Positions 1 to 9,779 of a stretch of 64,000 bases of DNA are shown one piece after another. The stretch's first letter is position 1. Every line of letters begins with the position of its first letter. The DNA is from Halalkalibacter sp. APA_J-10(15) (lineage in GTDB: Bacteria > Bacillota > Bacilli > Bacillales > Bacillaceae_D): the NCBI RefSeq assembly GCF_023017105.1, contig NZ_JALKEV010000007.1:169647-233646 (forward strand), in the 5' to 3' direction. Under the pieces are notes generated by a model, which did not search any database, was not told where the DNA came from, and saw only the letters and a program-made list of their open reading frames with translations. Made by a program: the position numbers and the translations under genes.

Positions 1-1527
1 TCTAAGCATTTGTCAATTGGTCCTGTAGCGATTACGTCATTGCTCGTTTTTTCGGGGGTATCTGTCTATGCCGAACCGGGTTCATCAGTTTATATTACCT
101 ATGTCATTGTTTTGGCTTTCATGGTTGGAGGGCTGCAGCTTTTATTCGGTTTATTCAAGTGGGGAGTGATTGTGAAGTTTATTCCCCACTCGGTACTTAA
201 TGGGTATACGTCAGCGGCAGCGATTGTGATTGGGATAAGTCAATTAAACCATTTATTAGGTATGGATACGGGCAATTATTTGCAAGTTCATTTCCTGCTT
301 TTTGAAGTGTTTAGTCGGATAAATGAGATTCACTTACTGACACTAGCTGTTGGTTTAGGGAGTATTCTTCTTCTTATACTAGTAAAGAAATTTACTCCTA
401 AGCTACCAAATGCTTTAGTCGCTGTTTTTCTTTCAACGATAGTCGTGGCTTCGTTTCGTTTAGAGGGACATCAGCTTCAAGTTATAGGTGATGTTCCTAG
501 TGGATTTCCTGGCTTTTTTGTGCCAGAATTGACGATTGAAACGGTCATGATGTTGACTCCGATGGCGCTTACAATTGCATTATTAGGCTCTATGGAATCA
601 TTATCAATTGGAAAGGCGATTGCCAAAAAGGAAAATTATGAAATTAATCCAAATCGAGAGTTTACGGCACTCGGTCTATCAAATATTGTCGGATCGTTCT
701 TTTCTTCTTTTCCTGTCAATGGAAGTTTCTCAAGAACGGCAGTCAACCATCAGGCTGGTGGTGCGACTCAATTGACAGCTGTTATGACAGGGATATTTGT
801 ACTTATTACGGTGACGTTTTTTACATCTGCATTTTATTATATTCCCAATGCGGCTCTTGCGGCTATTATTATCGTAGCTGTTTATAAGCTTATAGATTTT
901 CCGGAAATGAAGCGATTGTTCCTAGTGAAACGGTTTGAAGGATGGATTTGGGTCACGACTTTTATGACAACATTATTTATTGGCATACAATGGGGGATTA
1001 TCGTTGGAGCGATCTTTACATTGCTTCTTATTATAAGAAAAAGTGCTAAGCCAGAAATTGTACAATTAGGCTATGTAGAAAGAGAAAAGACGTTTCGTGA
1101 TATTAGCCGATATCCAGAAGCGATTACAGCTAAAAAAGTTCGGATTCTTCGCGTTGATTCTAGTCTGCACTTTGCTAACGTTGCTTTTTTAGACGAGAAA
1201 TTAAAAGGGCTAAGTGATGTAGAGGAAGCAGAGTGGCTCATTTTAGATATGAGTGGTGTCAATGACATAGATTCTGTCTCGATACAACGATTAGAAGAGG
1301 TTATTGAATACTTTAGGAAACGGCAGATTACGATGCTCTTTTCTAATATGAAGGGTTCTATAAGGGATACGGTATACAAGGTAGGGTGGAAGGAGAAGTA
1401 TAGTGAGCAGTGCAATCACCTTACATTAGAGCAGCTACTACGTGAAAAGGGGCTGCGTTCTTATTTCGATCCTGCATTCAATTATATAAGCAGCTCAAAG
1501 GAACGGGTTCATGACTATATTATTTAG
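1..1527 (+). CDS. SulP-family anion transporter, 5'-truncated
   Basis: The reading frame is already open at base 1, so the N-terminus lies outside the window. The visible 508 codons hold the later transmembrane helices of a SulP (sulfate permease/SLC26) carrier, with the conserved stretch KFIPHSVLNGYTSAAAI and the FPVNGSFSRTAVN region, followed by a C-terminal cytoplasmic STAS domain (about the last 150 residues, containing LILDMSGVNDIDSV). The family exchanges or symports sulfate, bicarbonate or other anions across the cell membrane. Substrate cannot be told from sequence. A strong hairpin with a T-run follows the stop, so it ends its transcription unit. Confidence 0.9.
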   Translation, partial: SKHLSIGPVAITSLLVFSGVSVYAEPGSSVYITYVIVLAFMVGGLQLLFGLFKWGVIVKFIPHSVLNGYTSAAAIVIGISQLNHLLGMDTGNYLQVHFLLFEVFSRINEIHLLTLAVGLGSILLLILVKKFTPKLPNALVAVFLSTIVVASFRLEGHQLQVIGDVPSGFPGFFVPELTIETVMMLTPMALTIALLGSMESLSIGKAIAKKENYEINPNREFTALGLSNIVGSFFSSFPVNGSFSRTAVNHQAGGATQLTAVMTGIFVLITVTFFTSAFYYIPNAALAAIIIVAVYKLIDFPEMKRLFLVKRFEGWIWVTTFMTTLFIGIQWGIIVGAIFTLLLIIRKSAKPEIVQLGYVEREKTFRDISRYPEAITAKKVRILRVDSSLHFANVAFLDEKLKGLSDVEEAEWLILDMSGVNDIDSVSIQRLEEVIEYFRKRQITMLFSNMKGSIRDTVYKVGWKEKYSEQCNHLTLEQLLREKGLRSYFDPAFNYISSSKERVHDYII

Positions 1528-1532
1528 ACTTT

Positions 1533-1568
1533 GCTTCGATTTTGAACATATCAAGATCGGAGCTTTTT
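1533..1568 (+). terminator. Intrinsic terminator after SulP gene
   Basis: Stem GCTTCGATTTTGA (1533-1545) pairs with TCAAGATCGGAGC (1551-1563) with two G-T wobbles and a five-base loop, followed by TTTTT. It lies six bases after the SulP stop codon. Confidence 0.8.
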
Positions 1569-1649
1569 GTTTGAAGGATAAGAGAAAGTGCTTGGATTTG
1601 CTTTGTGTATCAGCTTTTTTCTTATCATATAATGCTGATCGGTTCACTA

Positions 1650-1658
1650 TGGTATACT
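1650..1658 (+). promoter_or_regulatory. Extended -10 promoter of ROK gene
   Basis: TGGTATACT matches an extended -10 (TGnTATAAT) element. It sits 31 bases before the preferred TTG start at 1689 and inside the longer open frame, which argues against any upstream start. No good -35 is visible. Confidence 0.45.
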
Positions 1659-1688
1659 GACTATAGCAATTGGAAATGGGGTGCTACT

Positions 1689-2864
1689 TTGTTTAGGGAA
1701 TTTTTGCTGGATCCTTCTAAAAAAAATGCAAATAAAAAAGCACTGTATGAGCTTATTCACCGAAAAAGACTAGTATCTAAGGGTGATTTATTAGATGCAT
1801 TTGCTGTCCCGCAAACGACTTTAACACGAATGATTCATGATTTAGAAAGGAAGGGCTGGATTCAATCAGGAGGGATAGGACCGTCTAAAGGAGGTCGGCC
1901 ACCTGTTTTGTATAAAGCGAATCCTCTTTCTGGTTATATCTTTGGAATTGAAATTGCGAGAAGTGTCCAAGTTCTGTTATTAAATTTAGAATTTGCTGTG
2001 ATTGATAAGAAAGTGTTCCTTGTTACGAAGAAATTTACACCAGATGAGATGATGTCTCGTATCATGAATGACATGAAGCAAATGATGGCAAATCATCAAT
2101 TAAATGATAGTGATCTAGTTGGGATTGGAGTAGGAGCAATCGGGCCAGTCGATCGAGAAAAAGGAAAAATGATTCATCCGGAATCATTCCGCTCGTTTGG
2201 CTGGGAGGAGGTTTCGATAGTTGGAAAAATGGAACAACAGTTTCATGTTCCAATTATCTTAAATAATGGAGCGAATACAGCCGCGATTGCTGAATATAAG
2301 ATACAGGAATATTCCAACAAAAATTTACTGTATTGCATAAGTGGGTATGGGATCCGTTGTGGAATAATCCAAGCAGGTTCTTCCCTGAACAGTAAGCAAG
2401 GAGATGCAAGCTCTTATGGACATATGATTGTTCAACCTGGAGGCAGGATGTGTACGTGTGGAAAAAAAGGTTGTTTAAATGCGTATAGCTCATTTGGAGC
2501 TATGTTTGATCTAGTACAGCAAATAGATTCATCATTAGTATTAACATCACCAGAGAATTTGATTGATGCTCTTCAAAACGGAGAGCCAACTGTGGAAGCA
2601 GTTACTCATGAAGCTGCCTACTATTATGGATTAGCGATTGCGAATATGGTGAATGTTCTTCACCCTGATGTCGTATTACTGCAAGGGAAACTAATAGAGC
2701 AGAATGAACGTTATTTGAATAGAGTTATCGCTGTGGCTAAGGAGCATATTTACGCTAGTCATTTAACGGATTTACATATTGGCAAGGGAAAGTTGGGGCG
2801 GGAGGCTGTTGCAATTGGGGCTGCGGTTGAGCTGTTTCAGGGTTTTTTTGTAGAGATAGGTTAG
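1689..2864 (+). CDS. ROK-family transcriptional regulator
   Basis: About 391 residues. The N-terminal 75 residues form a winged helix (ALYELIHRKRLVSKGDLLDAF, then the TTLTRMIHDLERKGWI recognition part), followed by a GGRPP wing and a ROK sugar-kinase-like domain. The zinc-binding cluster CTCGKKGC is present, but the usual following Glu is replaced by Asn. The NagC/XylR group represses sugar genes and is relieved by a sugar ligand. The frame is open back to 1605, but GGGGTG before TTG 1689 and a promoter inside the longer frame favour TTG. It stands alone; the adjacent glycan locus is a plausible target, which is inference. Confidence 0.85.
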   Translation: MFREFLLDPSKKNANKKALYELIHRKRLVSKGDLLDAFAVPQTTLTRMIHDLERKGWIQSGGIGPSKGGRPPVLYKANPLSGYIFGIEIARSVQVLLLNLEFAVIDKKVFLVTKKFTPDEMMSRIMNDMKQMMANHQLNDSDLVGIGVGAIGPVDREKGKMIHPESFRSFGWEEVSIVGKMEQQFHVPIILNNGANTAAIAEYKIQEYSNKNLLYCISGYGIRCGIIQAGSSLNSKQGDASSYGHMIVQPGGRMCTCGKKGCLNAYSSFGAMFDLVQQIDSSLVLTSPENLIDALQNGEPTVEAVTHEAAYYYGLAIANMVNVLHPDVVLLQGKLIEQNERYLNRVIAVAKEHIYASHLTDLHIGKGKLGREAVAIGAAVELFQGFFVEIG

Positions 2865-2878
2865 CGAAGGAATCCATG

Positions 2879-2921
2879 CAAAACCTACCTAAAGAACGTG
2901 TTGTCCAATAGATAGGTTTTG
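2879..2921. terminator. Possible bidirectional hairpin between convergent genes
   Basis: CAAAACCTA (2879-2887) pairs with TAGGTTTTG (2913-2921) across a 25-base loop, between the ROK gene and the convergent AraC-family gene. The loop is long, so this is a weak terminator candidate. Confidence 0.35.
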
Positions 2922-2964
2922 ATTATTTGAGATTGAATCCGTAATAATAAGTGTGCTACCAACC

Positions 2965-4185
2965 TCACATACGATCCCGGTACTGCTTTGGCGTCATTCC
3001 AGTAATCTTTTTAAAAACCTTTGTAAAGTAGCTTTGATCATGAAAGTTTAGCATCGCACAAATGTCAGAGAGAGAATGCTCGGTTAGTGTCATAAGTTTC
3101 TTTGCCTCCTCGATACGCTCATGCTGAATATATCGAGAAAGTGATATACCGACTTCTTTTTTAAATAAAGAAGAGAGGTAGACAGTACTAGTGCCGGTGA
3201 TTGTAGCGAGTGTACTTAGCGAAATATTCTCATAGAGATGCGTAAAGATGTAATTCAAGCATTGATTGACATAGCGAGAATAGTTTAATTTCTTGTTGGT
3301 TGATACATGTTCAATAAATTCTAATCCAGCTTCAAGTCGATAGGCATCAACCTTTTGTGGCTCATTGATTTCTTCAATCGTTTGAATGAAAAGGTCACTG
3401 AGAGTATACGCTAGTTCAGTTGGTAACCCTCCTTCAATCGCGGCTCTTGTTGCAAGTGTGACAAAGCTGATGGCTAAATTCTTTCTTCCTCTTAAATAAC
3501 TCTTCTTAGATAGTATGCCGAAGTGTCCAGAAGTAGGTGGAGCCCCTGCCTTCTCTAAATACAGTTCTTTGTTCCCTTCTTTAATAGCTTGAAGGATTTC
3601 CTTCTCATAGAGCAGGTCATGGTGGTAATGCGAATCTTGACGTCTTTTAAATAATTCGATGTGTGGTTGTGTCGTTTTGGCATTTAGAAAAGGAACCGAA
3701 AGCTGCTCCTCAATAATTTCAGTTGTATCCAATTCTTTTGCATACAAAAGATAATAGACGAGCCTCCCGATGTTGATCAGTTCAGTTTGATGAATGATTG
3801 GAATACTTCCGACGATGCTATAGAAAGGATCTTGCTTATGCGTGCTCTCTGAATCTATTAAATAGGTTTGGAGTTCTTCTTTTTGGATGGGCGAGAATGA
3901 AAGTGGCCCGATAATAATCGCTCCAATTGAAGAGGAACTCTCCTGTAGTGGGATAGAGAGAAAGTGAATGGGAAGGCTAGTATTCGTTAAGTGAATAGAG
4001 GGGTATTCGACGGTTTTAGCATGGATAGATTGAAACGTTTCTTCAAGCTGTAATGCCTGGGTCGTATGACGTGAAAGGTGAGTATAGGTTGTATTTACTC
4101 GTGCCCCCCAATACGTAACTGGTGCTTTAATTGTATCGTAAATAAGCTTGAGTAACGTCTTTGGCTGGATAGTAGAATGTTGCAA
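2965..4185 (-). CDS. AraC-family transcriptional regulator
   Basis: 406 residues. The C-terminal ~100 residues are a classical double helix-turn-helix AraC domain (NISLSTLATITGTSTVYLSSLFKKEVG and the end signature SYFTKVFKKITGMTPKQYR). The N-terminal 290 residues are a sensor part that I do not recognise; it has no membrane segment, so it is probably cytoplasmic. Start is TTG at 4185 with a GGGGG ribosome site five bases upstream. It is transcribed divergently from the GH3 beta-glucosidase, and a two-turn direct repeat lies between them, so it most likely controls that gene in response to a sugar. Control is inferred from layout only. Confidence 0.85.
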   Translation of the reverse strand: MQHSTIQPKTLLKLIYDTIKAPVTYWGARVNTTYTHLSRHTTQALQLEETFQSIHAKTVEYPSIHLTNTSLPIHFLSIPLQESSSSIGAIIIGPLSFSPIQKEELQTYLIDSESTHKQDPFYSIVGSIPIIHQTELINIGRLVYYLLYAKELDTTEIIEEQLSVPFLNAKTTQPHIELFKRRQDSHYHHDLLYEKEILQAIKEGNKELYLEKAGAPPTSGHFGILSKKSYLRGRKNLAISFVTLATRAAIEGGLPTELAYTLSDLFIQTIEEINEPQKVDAYRLEAGLEFIEHVSTNKKLNYSRYVNQCLNYIFTHLYENISLSTLATITGTSTVYLSSLFKKEVGISLSRYIQHERIEEAKKLMTLTEHSLSDICAMLNFHDQSYFTKVFKKITGMTPKQYRDRM

Positions 4186-4220
4186 AGGAATCCCCCTTTA
4201 GCGAAATATTGTTTATAAAG

Positions 4221-4249
4221 TACCATAAATATTAATAAAATACCATAAA
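4221..4249 (+). promoter_or_regulatory. Direct-repeat operator candidate for AraC-type regulator
   Basis: TACCATAAA occurs at 4221-4229 and again at 4241-4249, exactly 20 bp apart (two helical turns), next to the -35 region of the GH3 promoter. Same-face direct repeats near -35 are the usual layout for AraC-family activators. Confidence 0.5.
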
Positions 4250-4267
4250 AAGCTTCCTTTTCTCTCT

Positions 4268-4292
4268 TATAATGAAAAAGGTAACGGTTTCA
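4268..4292 (+). promoter_or_regulatory. GH3 promoter -10 and overlapping cre site
   Basis: A perfect -10 TATAAT is at 4268-4273 with no good -35, as expected for an activator-dependent promoter. Immediately downstream, AGGTAACGGTTTCA (4279-4292) matches the CcpA cre consensus TGWNANCGNTNWCA at 12 of 14 positions and would cover the transcription start. This suggests activation by the divergent regulator and repression by CcpA. Confidence 0.55.
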
Positions 4293-4312
4293 TTTTATTG
4301 ATGGAGGTAGTT

Positions 4313-6607
4313 ATGATGACAAATAAGGTAAAAGAGCTAGTTAGTCAAATGACATTAGAAGAAAAAGCAGGGCTTTGCTCTGGTCTGGATTTTTGGCATT
4401 TAAAAGGGGTAGAGCGATTAGGGATTCCATCAGTAATGGTAACAGACGGTCCACATGGCTTACGTAAGCAAAGGTTAGGGGCTGATCATTTAGGCTTGCA
4501 TGATAGTGTACCAGCAACGTGCTTCCCTTCAGCTGCTGGAATGGCGAGCTCTTGGGATCGGAGTTTGATTGAACGAGTCGGTATTGCTTTAGGTGAAGAG
4601 TGTCAAGCTGAGAATGTCGCTGTGTTGTTAGGACCTGGTGCCAATATTAAGCGATCACCGTTATGTGGGCGCAATTTTGAATATTTTTCCGAAGATCCTT
4701 ATCTATCGTCTGAAATGGCTGCCAATCATATTAAAGGTGTACAAAGTCAAGGGGTAGGGACGTCACTTAAGCATTTTGCTGCGAATAACCAGGAACATCG
4801 GCGAATGTCGACAGATGCGATTATTGATGAGAGAACGTTGCGTGAAATTTATTTGGCGAGCTTTGAAGGGGCTGTTAAGCAATCACAACCGTGGACGGTG
4901 ATGTGTGCTTATAATAAGGTTAATGGTGAATTTGCTTCAGAAAGCAAAACGCTTCTTGAAGATATATTGAAGGAAGAATGGGGCTTTGAAGGCTTTGTCG
5001 TTTCTGACTGGGGAGCTGTTAATGAGCGTGATGAAGCGGTGAAGAATGGTCTTGAGCTTGAAATGCCTGCTAGTCAAGGTATTGGTGAGAATAAGGTCAT
5101 TGCTGCTGTGAAGGAAGGACGGTTATCGGAAGAGAAATTGAATGCTGCAGTAGAACGCATCGTTCGAATTCTCCTCAAATCGGTTGAGGAGAAGAAAGAG
5201 AATGCATCGTATGATTGGGAGGCGCATCATCAATTAGCTCGTGAGGCAGCGCGTGAAAGTATGGTGCTATTAAAGAATGAAGGTCAGTTTCTTCCATTAA
5301 AAAAAGAAGGAAAGATTGCGGTTATCGGTGAGTTTGCCAAAGCTCCGCGTTACCAAGGAGGAGGAAGCTCACATATTAATCCGACGAAGCTAGAAGACAT
5401 TGTCGAAGAGGTTGAGAAGGTCGTTGGTGAAGGAGCGACAATCACGTATGCTCAAGGGTATCATCGTGATCAAGATACAATTGATGAACAGTTGATTGAG
5501 GAAGCGAAACGTGTAGCAGCAGATGCAGATACAGTGATTCTATTTGTCGGTCTACCTGATCGTTATGAATCAGAAGGATATGATCGGCAGCATTTAAATA
5601 TACCAGAGAACCATCAGCGTTTAATAGAAGAGGTTGCGACTGTAAATGAAAATATCGTTGCGGTTTTAAGTAATGGTGCTCCGATTGAAATGCCGTGGTT
5701 AGGAAAGGTGAAGGGGTTGCTTGAAGCATACCTAGGAGGTCAAGCTCTTGGAGGGGCTATTGCTGATTTGTTATTCGGCGATGTCAATCCAAGTGGTAAA
5801 TTAGCGGAAACGTTCCCAGAAAGATTAAGCGACAATCCTTCTTACCTTTACTTCCCGGGAGATGGTGATCGCGTAGAGTATCGTGAGGGGATTTATGTCG
5901 GGTATCGATATTATGATACGAAAAAGGTCAAACCGCTATTTCCATTCGGTTTTGGTTTAAGCTATACAACATTTGACTATGAAAATTTAACCGTTAGTCA
6001 AAAGAAGATAAGTGATACAGATTTTGTGACATGTACGGTTCAGGTGAAGAATACGGGAAGTGTGGCAGGAAAAGAAGTTGTACAACTGTATGTTAAGGAT
6101 GTCGAAAGTCGAATAAGTCGACCTGATAAAGAGCTTAAAGGCTTTGCGAAGGTGGACTTACGACCAGGTGAAGAAAAAACAGTAGAATTCACGTTGGATA
6201 AACGTTCGTTTGCTTACTATGATACAGAGTTAGCTGATTGGCATGTGGAAAGTGGCGATTTTACGATTCTAATCGGAAGAAATTCTAATGATATCGTGTT
6301 ATCTGAAATGGTTACGGTGGAGTCAATGAGTGAGAAACCATTTACTGTCCATCGAAATACGACCGTTGGTGATTTGTTAGATCATCCGAAAATAGCACCA
6401 CTCGCCAAGCAGATGCTAGCTGAGGCACAGAAGGATAGTCCTTTTGCGAGTGCAGCTGAAGAAGAGGGAGATGCTGCTGAAATGATGGCAGCGATGATGA
6501 GATACATGCCGTTACGAGCTTTGTCTAACTTTAGTAATGGGCAGCTAACAGAAGAGAGGCTTCAAGCGATGATTAGTCATTTAAATGAGGCAGTCAATAA
6601 TGGTTAA
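4313..6607 (+). CDS. GH3 beta-glucosidase, cytoplasmic
   Basis: About 764 residues: glycoside hydrolase family 3 N-terminal barrel, alpha/beta C-terminal domain ([20 protein letters not shown]) and a fibronectin-like domain ([19 protein letters not shown]). The nucleophile Asp is about residue 232 in [20 protein letters not shown] is the usual substrate-binding segment. There is no signal peptide, so it cleaves imported oligosaccharides inside the cell, releasing terminal beta-glucose or a similar sugar. An acidic, Met/Ala-rich C-terminal extension of about 80 residues follows the fibronectin-like part. GGAGGT at 4303-4308 places the start at ATG 4313 or 4316 rather than at the upstream TTG 4298. 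Confidence 0.9.
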   Translation: MMTNKVKELVSQMTLEEKAGLCSGLDFWHLKGVERLGIPSVMVTDGPHGLRKQRLGADHLGLHDSVPATCFPSAAGMASSWDRSLIERVGIALGEECQAENVAVLLGPGANIKRSPLCGRNFEYFSEDPYLSSEMAANHIKGVQSQGVGTSLKHFAANNQEHRRMSTDAIIDERTLREIYLASFEGAVKQSQPWTVMCAYNKVNGEFASESKTLLEDILKEEWGFEGFVVSDWGAVNERDEAVKNGLELEMPASQGIGENKVIAAVKEGRLSEEKLNAAVERIVRILLKSVEEKKENASYDWEAHHQLAREAARESMVLLKNEGQFLPLKKEGKIAVIGEFAKAPRYQGGGSSHINPTKLEDIVEEVEKVVGEGATITYAQGYHRDQDTIDEQLIEEAKRVAADADTVILFVGLPDRYESEGYDRQHLNIPENHQRLIEEVATVNENIVAVLSNGAPIEMPWLGKVKGLLEAYLGGQALGGAIADLLFGDVNPSGKLAETFPERLSDNPSYLYFPGDGDRVEYREGIYVGYRYYDTKKVKPLFPFGFGLSYTTFDYENLTVSQKKISDTDFVTCTVQVKNTGSVAGKEVVQLYVKDVESRISRPDKELKGFAKVDLRPGEEKTVEFTLDKRSFAYYDTELADWHVESGDFTILIGRNSNDIVLSEMVTVESMSEKPFTVHRNTTVGDLLDHPKIAPLAKQMLAEAQKDSPFASAAEEEGDAAEMMAAMMRYMPLRALSNFSNGQLTEERLQAMISHLNEAVNNG

Positions 6608-6638
6608 ATAAGAAAAACGCGTTAGCGTCTTTTCTTAA
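6606..6638 (+). terminator. Hairpin after GH3 gene
   Basis: AAGAAAAACGC-GTTA-GCGTCTTTTCTT folds into an 11-bp stem with one bulge directly after the GH3 stop. It belongs to the same sequence type as the two hairpins at 10150 and 10347. Confidence 0.65.
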
Positions 6639-6796
6639 CTGCATCGTGTGTAGTTGATACAAACTTTTGAGTTTTTCTGAAAGAGGGGTTTTAAGTAACG
6701 AACCGGTGCCACCTGCAAATTCACTTACACCTTCATTTGTTCAACTTCTAAGAATTTTCTAAGTCCTTCTCTTTCGAAAATCAGTGATCATAAATG

Positions 6797-6837
6797 GGTG
6801 TTCGTACAAGTCATAACGTACGAACACCTCTATTTTT
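6797..6837 (+). terminator. Perfect hairpin before YesM-like gene
   Basis: GGTGTTCGTAC (6797-6807) and GTACGAACACC (6818-6828) form a perfect 11-bp stem with a 10-base loop, followed by TCTATTTTTT. It insulates the two-component operon from upstream transcription. Confidence 0.75.
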
Positions 6838-6841
6838 TCGT

Positions 6842-6872
6842 TTGAAAATCGTCGAAGTCATTATGGTATGAT
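6842..6872 (+). promoter_or_regulatory. Promoter of sensor kinase gene
   Basis: TTGAAA (6842-6847) and an extended -10 TGGTATGAT (6864-6872), 19-bp spacing, 35 bases before the start codon. Confidence 0.5.
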
Positions 6873-6906
6873 AAGGTCATTCCGGCAATAAGAAGGTGAA
6901 TCCTTG

Positions 6907-8667
6907 ATGAGTCCTAAGAAGTGGCTTGCACGTTTGCGAGGCCTTTATATATATATAAATAGTCATTTGTATTATAAATTAATCATTGCCGTCATGATTT
7001 TAGTTACGTTACCTATTGTCATTGTAACAACATGGGCTACGTACTATTCGACGAAAAATATGGTTGATGAGATTTTTACGACGAATACGTCTGGTGTACA
7101 GCAAGCAAGTGCTATTATTACGGAGAAATTTGATGCTATTGATCGAGTGATGCAATCATTAGTGATGGACGGTCATTTTATTACTCAATTTAAAGAGCTG
7201 TCACATGAAGATTCATACAGAAGGCATGGAGCGACCTTGACGATAGAAAGTACACTCTATTCACTTCATTATACGAACAGGGAGCGTATAAGATCGATTA
7301 CGTTGTTTGCAGATGAGGCGCCACAAATCATTAGTATCGGTGATCAAGAGCGTTCATTAGTAACATGGCCCTCGATTGAACCTACTCCCCATTATCAATT
7401 TATGAATCATTATCGCGATCAAACCTTCTCCTTTATGAGGAGCATTAATCAGTTTGAAACAAGAGGAAGCATTGGTAGCATTATTATAGATGTTGAATGG
7501 GATATGATCCAAGATAATATGGATATGCTGAAAACGGAAGAAGAAAGCTCTGTTTTTTTAATGAGTGAGGAAGGCGAGCTATTGCATCAGCCTTATCACG
7601 AACAGTCGATTGATCGTCAGCTCTTTCAAGATGTTCAACAAGTTGTAACGAACTCAGTGGATGAAAGGTCATATGTAACGCTTGAAGATTCTTATGTCTT
7701 CTTTGCTGAAATTGATAATGGCCATATTTACATTGTTAAAGTATTTCCGAAATCGATTGTGTTCGCTAGTTCGATGCAAATTGTTCGTGTCGGTCTTCTA
7801 GTAGCACTCATTGCGATGGTTTTTGCCTTTGTGTTTACGTTGATTTTCTCAAGTACGATTACAAAGCCGATTCGAAAGCTTGCTAGTGAGATGGAGCAGG
7901 TAGAGAAGGAGAACTTTCAAACGACGACAAGGTTGTCGAATCGAACGGATGAAGTAGGCCGCTTAGAGCGAAGTTATTCTTATATGATTAACCGCATTAA
8001 GCAGTTAATTGATCAAGAATACAAGAGTGAAATTGAAAAGAAGGATGCCCAATTAATGGCATTACAATCAAAAGTAAACCCGCACTTTCTCTATAATACA
8101 CTACAGCTTATTGGTGATCGGGCATTTGCTAATAAAGGTGAACAAGTGTATGAAATTATTCAAGCGCTAAGTCGTATGTTCCGTTACGTTGTGAAGCAGC
8201 AAAAAACGTTAGTGACGATATCCGAAGAGGTGAATTATTTACAGCACTATTTAGCGATTCAGAAACGACGCTTTGTCGGGAAACTAACGGTTGAAGTGTA
8301 TGTCGATGAAGAAGCTGAGTATGTTGAGCTACCTGTGTTAACGTTACAGCCGATTGTTGAAAATGCTTTTGTACACGGCTTTGCATCGAGTGTGGATCAT
8401 TGGATATTAGATATAAGTGTACAAGTTGTCTTTGATGAAGTAGAGATTATGATTACTGATAACGGCATCGGATTAGATGAGGAGAAATTACAGCAGGTAA
8501 AGAAACGACTGCAGAACAGTAATCAAAGTCCTCTAGAACAACAAGATAGCATAGGTGTCTCGAATGTTGATTCAAGGATTAAGTTACTTTTTGGACAAGA
8601 GTATGGGGTAGAAATAGAAAGTTCAGAGGATATTGGAACGTCTATTACGATACGTATTCCAAAATAA
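6907..8667 (+). CDS. YesM-like sensor histidine kinase
   Basis: 586 residues. One membrane helix near the N-terminus (about 25-45), an extracellular sensor region of roughly 240 residues, a second helix (about 295-318), a HAMP linker, then the LytS/YesM-type His_kinase domain with phospho-acceptor H393 in NPHFLYNTLQLI and a GHKL ATPase domain (VENAFVHGF, DNGIGLDEE). Members of this group sense extracellular carbohydrates and phosphorylate an AraC-type response regulator, here encoded just downstream. ATG 6907 lies eight bases after AAGGTG; TTG 6904 is the alternative. The neighbouring importer and glycosidases are its likely targets. Confidence 0.92.
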   Translation: MSPKKWLARLRGLYIYINSHLYYKLIIAVMILVTLPIVIVTTWATYYSTKNMVDEIFTTNTSGVQQASAIITEKFDAIDRVMQSLVMDGHFITQFKELSHEDSYRRHGATLTIESTLYSLHYTNRERIRSITLFADEAPQIISIGDQERSLVTWPSIEPTPHYQFMNHYRDQTFSFMRSINQFETRGSIGSIIIDVEWDMIQDNMDMLKTEEESSVFLMSEEGELLHQPYHEQSIDRQLFQDVQQVVTNSVDERSYVTLEDSYVFFAEIDNGHIYIVKVFPKSIVFASSMQIVRVGLLVALIAMVFAFVFTLIFSSTITKPIRKLASEMEQVEKENFQTTTRLSNRTDEVGRLERSYSYMINRIKQLIDQEYKSEIEKKDAQLMALQSKVNPHFLYNTLQLIGDRAFANKGEQVYEIIQALSRMFRYVVKQQKTLVTISEEVNYLQHYLAIQKRRFVGKLTVEVYVDEEAEYVELPVLTLQPIVENAFVHGFASSVDHWILDISVQVVFDEVEIMITDNGIGLDEEKLQQVKKRLQNSNQSPLEQQDSIGVSNVDSRIKLLFGQEYGVEIESSEDIGTSITIRIPK

Positions 8668-8685
8668 ATGATTGGAGGGATTGAA

Positions 8686-9747
8686 ATGTTACGTGTAGTA
8701 CTTGTCGATGATGAAAAATCAGCGTTACAAATGGTTAAACGGTTAGGACGTTGGAATGAATTAGGATTACAGGTTGTAGGAGAAACGGCAAACGGTCAGG
8801 AAGCAGCTGATTTTATTCAAAAGGAACAAGTAGACATTGTGATTACGGATATGAATATGCCTGGTGTTGATGGTGTACAGCTATTACGATTTATTCATGA
8901 GAAGCATCCTCAGATTGCCTCTGTTGTCCTAAGTGGTTATGACCAGTTTTCTTATTTGCAGCAGGCTATTCGCTCTAATGTTGTGGAATATTTGTTGAAG
9001 CCTGTTGATTCTGATGACCTTCACGCAGCCTTAGGTCGCTGCATTCAACGTTTGGATGAGGAAAGAATGAAGAAAATAGATCACGGCAAGTTAATTAATA
9101 TTCAATTATTGCCACTGCTGAATCAATTTAAGGTGCGTATTCATAAGTCTTTTCAAGAACGTGATCATTATGAATTAACGCGTAGCTTTCACCAGCTATA
9201 TAAAGAAATTATAGCGACGTGTAAACCCATTGATCAAAGCATGAAATTAAAGCTTTATAATGAATTTCTGTTCATTGCCGAAGATCAAATCTATCGTAAT
9301 AATTTAAATTCTAGTCAATTTGTTCAAGAGGAGCTTTCGTTGTACAATCCGAAAATGTCGATGGAAGACTTGTTCAATGAGTACATTAAAGTGTATCGGC
9401 AGTTATTTGAGTATATCCAAAAGGCAAAAGGTGTGACCGGCAAGTTTAAGCTTGAAGAGGTGAAGGAATATATTGATGTCAATTATAGTCATCCAACCAT
9501 TTCTTTGGGGCAACTTTCGCAGCAGTTTTATGTTAGTAAAGAATATTTAAGTAAAGCATTTAAAAAGGAATTTGGTATGAATGTTACTGAATACATTATG
9601 CAATTACGGATGGAAAAAGCGAAGAAGCTAATCGTAGATGAAAAAATCAAAATAAAAAATGTTGCAGAAATGGTTGGGTATGAGGATGTGTCCTATTTCT
9701 ATCGTGTTTTCAAGAAATATCATGGTGTGACTCCAGGGCAAATGTGA
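8686..9747 (+). CDS. YesN-like response regulator (receiver + AraC)
   Basis: 353 residues. N-terminal receiver domain with the acidic pocket VDDE and phospho-acceptor D55 in VITDMNMPG, Lys in LLKPVD; a central linker of about 120 residues; C-terminal AraC-type DNA-binding domain ending SYFYRVFKKYHGVTPGQM, which stops a few residues after the motif. It pairs with the kinase directly upstream. The chosen ATG follows GGAGGG (8674-8679) by six bases; the earlier ATG 8668 has no ribosome site. Expected target is the importer/GH42/GH30 operon that starts at 10489 (inferred from position and family precedent). Confidence 0.92.
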   Translation: MLRVVLVDDEKSALQMVKRLGRWNELGLQVVGETANGQEAADFIQKEQVDIVITDMNMPGVDGVQLLRFIHEKHPQIASVVLSGYDQFSYLQQAIRSNVVEYLLKPVDSDDLHAALGRCIQRLDEERMKKIDHGKLINIQLLPLLNQFKVRIHKSFQERDHYELTRSFHQLYKEIIATCKPIDQSMKLKLYNEFLFIAEDQIYRNNLNSSQFVQEELSLYNPKMSMEDLFNEYIKVYRQLFEYIQKAKGVTGKFKLEEVKEYIDVNYSHPTISLGQLSQQFYVSKEYLSKAFKKEFGMNVTEYIMQLRMEKAKKLIVDEKIKIKNVAEMVGYEDVSYFYRVFKKYHGVTPGQM

Positions 9748-9779
9748 GTGAGGTAGAGAAGATGCCCATGTATGCAGTT

